From an uncultured Mucilaginibacter sp. (GTDB lineage Bacteria; Bacteroidota; Bacteroidia; Sphingobacteriales; Sphingobacteriaceae), in the NCBI GenBank assembly GCA_903885865.1, contig CAISKH010000434.1, positions 1 to 6,023 on the forward strand: a DNA stretch of 6,023 nucleotides, given 5' to 3'. Of the stretch, positions 1-6,023 are shown in pieces. The stretch's first letter is position 1, and every line of letters begins with the position of its first letter. The notes under the pieces were generated by a model. The model was not told the origin of the DNA. It was given only the letters and a program-made list of their open reading frames with translations, and did no database searches. A program made the position numbers and the translations under genes.

Positions 1-1
1 A

Positions 2-76
2 GTCCCATTGCTATGTTTCTTTGTCGTGCTTTATTATGGCCTTAAAGGGCATAAGGTTGTAAAAATAACGATATAA
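2..76 (+). CDS. fucP: C-terminal end of a probable L-fucose:H+ symporter (FucP-like, MFS), 5' truncated
   Basis: Only the last 24 codons and the TAA stop (74-76) are inside the window. The peptide begins VPLLCFFVVLYYGLKG: a hydrophobic stretch followed by a short basic tail (KGHKVVK). This is how the last transmembrane helix and cytoplasmic tail of FucP-family major facilitator permeases look; E. coli FucP has a similar I/V-P-x-L-C-F segment near its end. The stop lies 3 bases before the mutarotase ATG, which fits co-transcription. In context the protein would import L-fucose across the inner membrane. The reading frame and membrane character are seen directly. The identity as FucP is inferred from a short fragment plus context, and another sugar permease remains possible. 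Confidence 0.6.
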   Translation, partial: VPLLCFFVVLYYGLKGHKVVKITI

Positions 77-79
77 ACT

Positions 80-409
80 ATGAATAGATACTGTTTAGCG
101 TTAGACTTGAAGGATGATCCGCAACTCATCGCCGAATACGAAAAATATCATGAAGCCATTTGGCCCGAGATACATAAAAGCATTGTAGAGTCGGGCATTA
201 CCCATATGGAAATATGGCGGTGTTTTAACCGGATGTTTATGATAATGGAGACTGATAATACCTTCAGTTTTGATAAAAAAGGCGCTATGGATGCCGCCAA
301 CGCCACGGTGCAGGAATGGGAAAGCCTGATGTGGAAATACCAGCAGGCCATTCCCGGCTCAAAACCCGGTGAGAAATGGGTGCTGATGAAAAAAGTTTTT
401 GAAATATAA
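80..409 (+). CDS. L-rhamnose mutarotase family protein (RhaM fold), probable L-fucose mutarotase
   Basis: This 109-residue protein matches the whole length of the RhaM/DUF718 family (E. coli RhaM is about 104 residues), a dimeric alpha-beta barrel that interconverts the alpha and beta anomers of 6-deoxy sugars in the cytoplasm. The family signature EYEKYHEAIWPEI is at residues 19-31. By alignment, Tyr20 and His24 correspond to the catalytic Tyr18 and His22 of E. coli RhaM. An aromatic Trp46 and the segment W80-ESLMWKYQ line up with the other sugar-contacting positions, and the C-terminal strand ends in KKVF. The ATG at 80 leaves only 3 bases after the permease stop; the next gene starts 14 bases downstream. 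The neighbouring fucosidase, lactonase and FAH enzyme make L-fucose the likely substrate rather than L-rhamnose. That substrate choice is inference; the family is clear. It is unrelated to the classic fucose mutarotase FucU. Confidence 0.9.
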   Translation: MNRYCLALDLKDDPQLIAEYEKYHEAIWPEIHKSIVESGITHMEIWRCFNRMFMIMETDNTFSFDKKGAMDAANATVQEWESLMWKYQQAIPGSKPGEKWVLMKKVFEI

Positions 410-423
410 TTTGTGCAAACGTA

Positions 424-2085
424 ATGACCGATACTATTAATACTTTTTTACAAATACACCCGCATGATAATGTGCTGGTTGCTTTACAGGATATTGCCAA
501 AGGAACTTCAGTACCATTTAAAGGCGATAACATCACGCTGGTAACCGACGTGGCTGCCAAACATAAGTTTACAATAACCGACCTTGATGAGGGCCAGGAA
601 ATTTATATGTATGGCGTATTGGTAGGCAAGGCTAACCATCATATACCGAAGGGCAGCGCCATTACTACCGAAAACATACACCACGCCGCCAGCGATTTTA
701 AACTAGGCGAGCGCAAACTAAACTGGCACAAGCCCGAAGTGGATAAATTTGCCCAAAGAACTTTTTTGGGCTATTACCGCCAGGATGGTTCGGTAGGTAC
801 GGCTAATTACTGGCTGGTTATCCCCCTGGTGTTTTGCGAGAACCGGAACATTATGGTGATGAAAGATGCGCTGGTTGAAAAACTGGGATTTAAAAAGGCG
901 AAGAATTACGAAAATGAGGTAGATAGCCTGATCAGTTTATACCAAACAGGAAATTCGGTCGAATCGATATTAAATGCCGACCTGCAAATGGAAACCGCGC
1001 AAAAGACTTCTAAAAAACTGTTTGAGAATATTGACGGCATTAAATTTTTAACCCACGATATGGGTTGCGGTGGGACCAAAACCGATTCCGACGCTTTATG
1101 CGGATTGCTGGCGGGTTATATTACACACCCAAACGTGGCAGGCGCGACGGTACTAAGTTTAGGCTGCCAGCACGCGCAGGCAAGCATCCTGGAAACAGAA
1201 ATAAAGAAACGCGATCCCAATTTTAGCAAGCCATTGATAATGCTTGAACAACAAAAGATAGGTAAGGAAAGCACCATGATGCAGGAGGCCTTAAAGCAAA
1301 CCTTTGCCGGGTTAATAGAGGCTAATAAACAAGAGCGGCAACCCGCCCCCATATCAAAAATATGTATAGGCTTAGAGTGCGGCGGATCAGACGGTTTTTC
1401 AGGCATATCTGCTAACCCCGCTTTGGGTTATGTATCTGATGTATTGGTTAGCCTGGGCGGCAGTGTAATTTTAGCTGAGTTCCCCGAACTATGCGGTGTG
1501 GAGCAAGAGCTGAGCGATCGTTGTGTTGATGTAGATACTGCCAAAAAATTCATGCACCTCATGCGTACCTACAGCGCGAGGGCCGAAGCAGACGGTTCGG
1601 GATTTTACGCTAACCCATCGCCCGGAAATATTAAAGATGGTTTAATTACCGATGCCATCAAATCCGCAGGTGCGGCTAAAAAAGGTGGTAACTCTCCGGT
1701 TGCAGCCGTGTTGGATTATCCCGAGAAAGTAACCAAGCCGGGCCTGAATTTATTATGCACCCCGGGCAGTGATGTAGAAAGCACCACCGCCGAAGTAGGT
1801 TCGGGTGCTAACGTGGTATTGTTTACCACGGGTTTGGGTACGCCAACAGGTAACCCTATTACCCCGGTTATTAAGCTATCAACCAATACCCGTATTTATA
1901 AAAAAATGCCGGATATTATTGATATTAACTGCGGAACGATTATAGAAGGCACAGAAACCATCGAACAGGCCGGCGAGCGCATATTAAACTATGTGATAGA
2001 TGTTGCCAGTGGAGTTGTTCAGCCTAAATCGGTACAATTAGGGCAGGACGATTTTATTCCGTGGAAAAGAGGGGTTTCTTTGTAA
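424..2085 (+). CDS. UxaA/altronate dehydratase family protein, probable L-fuconate dehydratase
   Basis: This 553-residue protein is a full-length member of the UxaA/GarD sugar-acid dehydratase family, whose members are usually Fe2+- or Mn2+-dependent and remove water from aldonates or aldarates to give 2-keto-3-deoxy acids. Residues 1-90 form the SAF domain (IHPHDNV at 11-17, with His12 and Asp15). The catalytic part begins at GYYRQDGSVGTANYW (116-130). Conserved blocks follow: HDMGCGGT (211-218), SLGCQ (245-249), GLECGGSDGFSGISANPALG (316-335), PSPGN (398-402) and GTPTGNPITPVIKLSTNT (472-489). UxaA itself acts on D-altronate, but no uronate genes are visible here. The neighbours are fuconolactonase-, ketodeoxyfuconate dehydrogenase- and FAH-type genes, and no enolase-superfamily FucD is seen. 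I therefore infer that it dehydrates L-fuconate to 2-keto-3-deoxy-L-fuconate. The family is certain; the substrate is not. No frameshift or missing block is seen. Confidence 0.9.
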   Translation: MTDTINTFLQIHPHDNVLVALQDIAKGTSVPFKGDNITLVTDVAAKHKFTITDLDEGQEIYMYGVLVGKANHHIPKGSAITTENIHHAASDFKLGERKLNWHKPEVDKFAQRTFLGYYRQDGSVGTANYWLVIPLVFCENRNIMVMKDALVEKLGFKKAKNYENEVDSLISLYQTGNSVESILNADLQMETAQKTSKKLFENIDGIKFLTHDMGCGGTKTDSDALCGLLAGYITHPNVAGATVLSLGCQHAQASILETEIKKRDPNFSKPLIMLEQQKIGKESTMMQEALKQTFAGLIEANKQERQPAPISKICIGLECGGSDGFSGISANPALGYVSDVLVSLGGSVILAEFPELCGVEQELSDRCVDVDTAKKFMHLMRTYSARAEADGSGFYANPSPGNIKDGLITDAIKSAGAAKKGGNSPVAAVLDYPEKVTKPGLNLLCTPGSDVESTTAEVGSGANVVLFTTGLGTPTGNPITPVIKLSTNTRIYKKMPDIIDINCGTIIEGTETIEQAGERILNYVIDVASGVVQPKSVQLGQDDFIPWKRGVSL

Positions 2086-2097
2086 AGATAAAAATGA

Positions 2098-2172
2098 GGT
2101 GTCATGCTGAGCCCCGTCGAAGCATGCGGGCGGGCCTTTGCGCTCACCCTCGACGGAGCTCTGGGTGACACC
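2098..2172. repeat. REP-like palindromic intergenic repeat
   Basis: The 109-base gap between the dehydratase and the SDR carries an imperfect 75-base palindrome. The outer arms GGTGTCA (2098-2104) and TGACACC (2166-2172) pair perfectly. After a four-position weak zone, 2109-2120 pairs with 2150-2161 at 11 of 12 positions (only C2113/A2157 fails). The loop, 2121-2149, is GC-rich. The same bases can instead form two side-by-side hairpins: CATGCT/AGCATG (2103-2108 with 2121-2126) and TCACCC/GGGTGA (2144-2149 with 2163-2168). The left arm, GTCATGCTGAGC then GTCGAAGCATG, resembles a short intergenic repeat that I know as recurring in many bacterial genomes, including Bacteroidota. Its copy number in this genome cannot be seen from one window. 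No T-run follows it, so it is not a typical intrinsic terminator. It could act on mRNA stability or partial attenuation between the two genes. Confidence 0.75.
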
Positions 2173-2194
2173 CACACAAAATAAATAATAATAC

Positions 2195-2959
2195 ATGTTT
2201 AGTTTAAAAGGAAAATCCACCGTAATAACAGGTGGCGGCAGCGGAATAGGAAGAGCAATATCGTTGCTTTTTGCAAAGCAAGGTGCAGTTGTGCATATCA
2301 TCGAATTAAACGCTGACGCCGCAAAGGATACGGTAAATGAAATTACACAACAAGGCGGTTCAGCCTTCGCGCATAGCTGTAATGTGAGCGATCAGCAGCA
2401 AATTATAGCCATCTACAAAAAAATAGGTGTAATAGATATCCTGGTAAACAACGCCGGGATCGCCCACATCGGAGCAGCCGAAAATACCAGCGAAGAAGAT
2501 TTTACCAAAATATTTAATGTGAACGTTAAAGGGGTGTACAACTCGTTGTTCGCTGCTATCCCTTTAATGAAAAGCAATGGCGGCGGTATTATATTAAATA
2601 TGGCATCGATAGCTGCCGTAGTAGGTATTACCAACCGTTTTGCTTATTCCATGAGCAAGGGCGCGGTTGCAGCCATGACCTTATCTGTAGCGCGCGATTA
2701 TTTGAATGATAATATCCGCTGCAACAGCATATCGCCTGCGAGGGTGCATACCCCTTTTGTGGATGGCTTTATAGCCAAAAATTATGCAGGGCAGGAAGAA
2801 GAAATGTTTGATAAACTGTCGAAAAGCCAGCCAATAGGCCGTATGGGTAAGCCCGAAGAAGTAGCATCGCTGGCCTTATACTTATGCAGTGACGAAGCGG
2901 GTTTTGTAACCGGTTGTGATTATTTGCTGGATGGCGGATTTGTTAAATTGAATAACTAA
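2195..2959 (+). CDS. SDR family oxidoreductase, probable 2-keto-3-deoxy-L-fuconate dehydrogenase
   Basis: This 254-residue classical short-chain dehydrogenase/reductase has the normal family length. The cofactor motif TGGGSGIG is at residues 12-19, with an acidic Glu37 at the end of the second beta strand, which usually favours NAD+ over NADP+. NNAG is at 85-88. The catalytic set is complete: Asn110, Ser138, Tyr151 and Lys155 (YSMSK). The usual Pro-Gly after strand six reads SPARVHTPF (180-188), so Ala replaces Gly. The C-terminus carries GFVTGCDYLLDGG. In this operon the likely reaction is oxidation of 2-keto-3-deoxy-L-fuconate to the 2,4-diketo acid, because the second SDR, at 5965, looks more like the L-fucose dehydrogenase. 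SDR sequences alone do not settle substrate, so the two could be swapped. The gene follows the repeat-bearing gap; the fucosidase starts 9 bases after its stop. Confidence 0.85.
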   Translation: MFSLKGKSTVITGGGSGIGRAISLLFAKQGAVVHIIELNADAAKDTVNEITQQGGSAFAHSCNVSDQQQIIAIYKKIGVIDILVNNAGIAHIGAAENTSEEDFTKIFNVNVKGVYNSLFAAIPLMKSNGGGIILNMASIAAVVGITNRFAYSMSKGAVAAMTLSVARDYLNDNIRCNSISPARVHTPFVDGFIAKNYAGQEEEMFDKLSKSQPIGRMGKPEEVASLALYLCSDEAGFVTGCDYLLDGGFVKLNN

Positions 2960-2968
2960 CCAAAAATC

Positions 2969-4264
2969 ATGATAAAAAACGCATTATTATCAGCATTGTT
3001 TCTGTTTACGGTAACAGCTTATGCGCAAACCGGCTATAAACCATCACAAAGCAATTTAGCCTATCGCGAGGCCTTCCAGGATATGAAATTCGGGCTGTTT
3101 GTTCATTGGGGAATATACAGCCAGTTGGGTGCTGGGGAATGGGTAATGAATAACCAAAAAATACCTTACGATAATTATAAGCGCCTTGCCGATTTTTTTA
3201 ACCCGCAGGCATTTGATGCAAAAGAATGGGTGCAATTTGCCAAAAGGGCGGGCATGAAATATATTACTATAACCTCGCGCCACCATGATGGCTTCAGCAT
3301 GTTTGGTACCAAGGCATCGCCCTATAACATTGTTGATGCCACGCCTTATCACAAGGACCCGTTAATAGAGCTGGCCAAAGAGTGTCAGAAAGAAGGGATC
3401 AAACTACATTTTTACTATTCGCTTTTAGACTGGGGCCGTCCTGACTATGCTTTCGGAAGCCCTATTGTAAACGGCAAGCCAACAAAGGGCGATTGGGATA
3501 GCTACATTAAATTTATGAAAGCCCAGTTAACCGAACTGATCACCAATTACCCGGCTGTAGGCGCTATATGGTTTGACGGGCAGTGGGAGCGCCGTGATGT
3601 TAATTGGCATTTTGATGAAATATATGGATTGATACATAAACTAAACCCAGCCATAATAGTGGGCAACAATCATCACCTGGCGCCTATGGAGGGCGAAGAT
3701 TTCCAGATGTTTGAAAAAGATTTGCCGGGTGGTAATACCACGGGTTTTAGCGGCGAATCAAAGGTAGGCGAGTTGCCTTTAGAAACCTGCGAAACCATTA
3801 ACAATAGCTGGGGCTTTAATATTACCGACAGGAAATATAAATCAACTAAACAGATCATCCGCTATATGGTAAACGCGGCGGGCCATAATGCCAACTTTTT
3901 ATTAAACGTTGGCCCTATGCCGAATGGTAAAATTCAGCCTGAATTTGCCGACACACTTGCCCTTGTAGGTAACTGGCTGCAAAAGAATGGTGAAAGTATT
4001 TATGGTACGAGGGGTAACGTAATCCAGTCGCAGGAATGGGGTACTGTAACTTCGAAAAATAAAACACTTTATGCGCATGTACTTTCAACGCCCCAGCAGC
4101 CGTACATACTTTTGCCGCAGCTAAAAGCCAAAGTAACTAAAGCTACACTGATGAGTAACGGCAGCAGCGTTAAATTTAAACAACTACCCGAAGGTGTTTT
4201 TATATATACAGATAATATAACATTGGACCCAACGGATACAATTATTGAACTAACAACCATTTAA
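2969..4264 (+). CDS. Exported GH29 alpha-L-fucosidase
   Basis: This 431-residue enzyme belongs to glycoside hydrolase family 29, retaining exo-alpha-L-fucosidases. It begins with a Sec signal peptide (basic MIKN, hydrophobic core, then AYA at 17-19 with probable cleavage before Gln20). There is no lipobox cysteine, so it is likely soluble in the periplasm. The catalytic barrel carries the fucose-binding GLFVHWGIYS (42-51, His46) and SRHHDGF (103-109). The nucleophile is Asp203 in AIWFDGQW. The general acid/base is hard to place in this family; candidates are Glu249 (FEKDLPGG) and Glu272 (LETCETINNSWGF). NFLLNVGP (about 314-321) marks the end of the barrel, and the last 80 or so residues form a beta-sandwich. 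It starts 9 bases after the SDR and ends 3 bases before the FAH gene. Its role is to release L-fucose from oligosaccharides before uptake. The linkage preference cannot be read from the sequence. Confidence 0.93.
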   Translation: MIKNALLSALFLFTVTAYAQTGYKPSQSNLAYREAFQDMKFGLFVHWGIYSQLGAGEWVMNNQKIPYDNYKRLADFFNPQAFDAKEWVQFAKRAGMKYITITSRHHDGFSMFGTKASPYNIVDATPYHKDPLIELAKECQKEGIKLHFYYSLLDWGRPDYAFGSPIVNGKPTKGDWDSYIKFMKAQLTELITNYPAVGAIWFDGQWERRDVNWHFDEIYGLIHKLNPAIIVGNNHHLAPMEGEDFQMFEKDLPGGNTTGFSGESKVGELPLETCETINNSWGFNITDRKYKSTKQIIRYMVNAAGHNANFLLNVGPMPNGKIQPEFADTLALVGNWLQKNGESIYGTRGNVIQSQEWGTVTSKNKTLYAHVLSTPQQPYILLPQLKAKVTKATLMSNGSSVKFKQLPEGVFIYTDNITLDPTDTIIELTTI

Positions 4265-4267
4265 TTT

Positions 4268-5125
4268 ATGAAACTTATACGATTTGGTAATCCCGGTAAA
4301 GAAAAAACAGGTATAATTATTAACGATACCAACTACGATACATCGGCCTTTGGCGAAGATTATAACGAAGCTTTTTTTGAAAATAATGGTTTAACCAGGC
4401 TTAAAAAGTTTGTTCAGGATAATGAAGGAAAATTGCCAAAGGTAGCCCCCGGTACGCGTTTAGGGAGCCCTGTTGCCCGGCCATCAAAAATTCTTTGTAT
4501 CGGTTTAAATTATGCCGATCATGCTAAAGAAACCGGCGCAACACCGCCTGCCGAACCGGTACTATTCATGAAATCAACAACCGCGCTGGTTGGTCCTAAT
4601 GATGATGTTATTATACCGAAAGATTCTGTTAAAACTGATTGGGAGGTGGAGTTGGCCGTTGTTATGGGCAAAAAAGCAAGTTATGTGGATGAGGATGATG
4701 CCTTAAATTATGTAGCGGGTTATGTATTGCATAATGATGTATCAGAACGTGAATTTCAGCTGGAGCGCGGCGGCACCTGGGATAAAGGTAAAGGCTGTGA
4801 TACTTTTGCACCGATGGGTCCGTTTATGGCTACTGCCGATGAAATTAAGGATGTAAATAATATGAGGCTTTGGTTAAAAGTGAATGGCAAAACTATGCAG
4901 GATGGCAATACATCAAACTTTATATTCGATGTGCCTACTGTGATAGCCTATGTAAGCAAGTTCATGACCCTGTTGCCTGGCGATATTATCTCTACAGGTA
5001 CACCGGCCGGGGTTGGGTTAGGCTTTAATCCACCTGTTTATTTAAAAGCCGGCGATGTGATGGAGTTAGGTATTGATGGCTTAGGCGAATCAAAACAAGT
5101 ATTAAAAGCATATGCCAAGAATTGA
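4268..5125 (+). CDS. Fumarylacetoacetate hydrolase family protein, probable 2,4-diketo-3-deoxy-L-fuconate hydrolase
   Basis: This 285-residue cytoplasmic enzyme has a short N-terminal domain (1-70) and a full FAH catalytic domain (about 72-282). KILCIGLNYADHAKETG (74-90) contains His85 and Glu88, matching the His-Glu catalytic pair of FAHD1-type enzymes. The divalent-metal ligands are visible as Glu126 and Glu128 (DWEVELAVV) and Asp157 (HNDVSERE). GKGCDTFAPMGP (174-185) and STGTPAGVG (242-250) complete the family pattern. FAH enzymes cleave C-C bonds in beta-diketo acids. With the neighbouring fucose genes, the expected reaction is hydrolysis of 2,4-diketo-3-deoxy-L-fuconate to pyruvate and L-lactate, the last step of the Xanthomonas-type pathway. 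Such proteins are often labelled ureidoglycolate lyase or 2-hydroxyhepta-2,4-diene-1,7-dioate isomerase by automatic annotation; nothing here supports either. The gene starts 3 bases after the fucosidase stop, and its end overlaps the lactonase start. Confidence 0.9.
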   Translation: MKLIRFGNPGKEKTGIIINDTNYDTSAFGEDYNEAFFENNGLTRLKKFVQDNEGKLPKVAPGTRLGSPVARPSKILCIGLNYADHAKETGATPPAEPVLFMKSTTALVGPNDDVIIPKDSVKTDWEVELAVVMGKKASYVDEDDALNYVAGYVLHNDVSEREFQLERGGTWDKGKGCDTFAPMGPFMATADEIKDVNNMRLWLKVNGKTMQDGNTSNFIFDVPTVIAYVSKFMTLLPGDIISTGTPAGVGLGFNPPVYLKAGDVMELGIDGLGESKQVLKAYAKN

Positions 5126-5942
5126 TTCACATCAGCATTTTTGGAAGTATGACCCGGTGCAGCATGCCTGGATAAATGATGATATGGAGATCATCCAGGC
5201 TGATTTTTTGCCAGAAGATTTGGAGCCTATCCTGCAAAATTATGGATTTAACGGCTGTGTAACTGTACAGGTAGATCAAACCGAAGAAGAAAATGCCATG
5301 ATGCTGGACCATGCCGCTAAGCACAATTTTATTAAAGGTGTTGTGGGATGGGTAGATTTTAAAGTCGAAAATATTGAGGATCGCCTGGCATACTTTAAGC
5401 AGTTTGAAAAACTAAAAGGCTTCCGCCATATTTTACAGGGCGAGGCCGATAGGGCCTATATGCTGAATGCCGATTTCAAAAGAGGTATAGCTAAACTTAA
5501 TCAGTTTGGATATACTTATGACATCCTGGTATATACCGACCAGATAGCTTATGCAAATGAATTTGCTGCAAGCTTCCCCGATCAGCCTTTTGTGATAGAC
5601 CATATCGCTAAGCCAAAAATAAAAGCTGGCGATATAGCCGATTGGGCAAAAGATATGCGGGAAATAGCGAAGAATGAGAACGTATTGTGCAAAGTATCGG
5701 GTATGGTAACCGAGGCCGACTGGAAGAACTGGAAACGGGAGGATTTTACACCGTACCTGGATGTGGTATTTGAAGCTTTTGGAATAGACAGGGTAATGTA
5801 TGGGTCAGACTGGCCTGTATGCCGTGTGGCCGCTACTTATGGAGAGATGATGGGTATTCCGGAAGCTTATGTCGCTAAACTTTCAAAGGATGAACAGGAG
5901 AAGTTTTGGGGGGGTAACGCGGTTAAATTTTATGGACTTTAA
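5112..5942 (+). CDS. Amidohydrolase family protein (COG3618 type), probable L-fucono-1,5-lactonase
   Basis: This 276-residue protein is an amidohydrolase_2 (COG3618) metal-dependent hydrolase with a TIM-barrel fold. The signature DSHQHFW at residues 5-11 gives the HxH pair His7 and His9 after strand one. Further conserved blocks are VIDHIAKP (161-168, His164), KVSG (194-197, Lys194) and YGSDWPV (230-236, Asp233, the conserved catalytic Asp). This group includes lactonases of the fucose and related sugar pathways, among them the characterised L-fuconolactonase of Burkholderia multivorans. Here it would open L-fuconolactone to L-fuconate in the cytoplasm. The ATG at 5112 places the signature at the N-terminus as in homologues, which supports this start. 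The start lies 14 bases inside the FAH gene in another frame, suggesting translational coupling. The next SDR begins 22 bases after its stop. The family call is firm; the substrate rests on context. Confidence 0.9.
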   Translation: MPRIDSHQHFWKYDPVQHAWINDDMEIIQADFLPEDLEPILQNYGFNGCVTVQVDQTEEENAMMLDHAAKHNFIKGVVGWVDFKVENIEDRLAYFKQFEKLKGFRHILQGEADRAYMLNADFKRGIAKLNQFGYTYDILVYTDQIAYANEFAASFPDQPFVIDHIAKPKIKAGDIADWAKDMREIAKNENVLCKVSGMVTEADWKNWKREDFTPYLDVVFEAFGIDRVMYGSDWPVCRVAATYGEMMGIPEAYVAKLSKDEQEKFWGGNAVKFYGL

Positions 5943-5964
5943 ATTCAATTAAAAATATTAAAAA

Positions 5965-6023
5965 ATGGATCTGCAATTAAAAAACAAAGTGGTTATTGTA
6001 ACCGGCGGTGCAAAAGGCATAGG
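5965..6023 (+). CDS. N-terminal start of a second SDR, probable L-fucose dehydrogenase, 3' truncated
   Basis: An ATG at 5965 opens a frame that runs off the window after 19 codons plus two bases. The peptide MDLQLKNKVVIVTGGAKGI contains the first beta strand and the Rossmann glycine motif TGGAKGI(G) of a classical short-chain dehydrogenase. The start is preceded by an A-rich stretch with no Shine-Dalgarno motif, as for the other genes here. The opening MDL-x-L-x-(D/N)-KVV resembles what I recall of L-fucose dehydrogenases of the non-phosphorylative pathway. With the lactonase just upstream, oxidation of L-fucose to L-fuconolactone is the likely job. Only the cofactor end is visible, so the exact reaction is inference. 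Confidence 0.75.
   Translation, partial: MDLQLKNKVVIVTGGAKGI

Noticed and set aside
285..560. Minus-strand open frame across the mutarotase/dehydratase junction
   Set aside because: It lies opposite two well-supported conserved genes and its translation shows no recognisable domain; it is a frame shadow.
2098..2172. Rho-independent terminator after the dehydratase
   Set aside because: The hairpin is strong, but the bases after it (2173 onward) are A- and C-rich with no T-run, and the downstream gene continues the same pathway.
2173..2194. Internal promoter before the SDR
   Set aside because: The stretch is AT-rich, but I found no Bacteroidota-type TTTG / TAnnTTTG pair at suitable spacing in 2086-2194, so a promoter cannot be supported.
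2038..2301. Minus-strand open frame covering the intergenic repeat
   Set aside because: It runs through the end of the dehydratase, the palindrome and the start of the SDR. Its peptide has no domain and is best explained by the repeat happening to lack stops.
3056..3352. Minus-strand open frame opposite the fucosidase
   Set aside because: The plus-strand GH29 motifs explain this region fully; the antisense peptide has no family features.
80..6023. L-rhamnose rather than L-fucose catabolism
   Set aside because: The mutarotase family and the similar diketo-acid end of the non-phosphorylative rhamnose route allow it, but the GH29 fucosidase, the fuconolactonase-type amidohydrolase and the FucP-like tail favour fucose. 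It is not fully excluded.

Overview
All genes lie on the plus strand, tightly packed, and read as an L-fucose catabolic operon from a member of the Bacteroidota, most likely the Sphingobacteriaceae (Mucilaginibacter/Pedobacter type). The taxonomic guess rests on three things: protein-level resemblance, AT-rich gene starts without Shine-Dalgarno motifs, and a secreted GH29 fucosidase placed beside sugar-catabolic genes. It is an inference, not a proven assignment.

Layout: (1) positions 2-76, the last 24 codons of what is probably an L-fucose:H+ symporter (FucP-like); (2) 80-409, a RhaM-fold sugar mutarotase; (3) 424-2085, a full-length UxaA/altronate-dehydratase family protein; (4) 2086-2194, the only sizeable gap, holding an imperfect palindrome at 2098-2172 that resembles a dispersed REP-like intergenic repeat; (5) 2195-2959, an SDR dehydrogenase; (6) 2969-4264, a GH29 alpha-L-fucosidase with a signal peptide; (7) 4268-5125, a fumarylacetoacetate-hydrolase (FAH) family enzyme; (8) 5112-5942, a COG3618-type amidohydrolase (sugar lactonase) overlapping the previous gene by 14 bases; (9) 5965 to the window end, the first 19 codons of a second SDR.

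Together the genes give a nearly complete non-phosphorylative L-fucose route. The exported fucosidase frees L-fucose from glycans, the permease imports it, and the mutarotase balances its anomers. The SDR at 5965 would oxidise fucose to the lactone, and the amidohydrolase opens this to L-fuconate. The UxaA-family enzyme would dehydrate it to 2-keto-3-deoxy-L-fuconate, the SDR at 2195 oxidises this to the 2,4-diketo acid, and the FAH enzyme cleaves that to pyruvate and L-lactate. The order follows the pathway established in Xanthomonas and Burkholderia. The clear departure is the dehydratase: the known enzyme (FucD) belongs to the enolase superfamily, while the only dehydratase seen here is of the UxaA family.

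No RNA genes, CRISPR arrays, insertion sequences or convincing promoters or terminators were seen. The window is mainly a well-formed metabolic operon. Its most interesting points are the probable dehydratase replacement and the palindromic repeat inside the operon.
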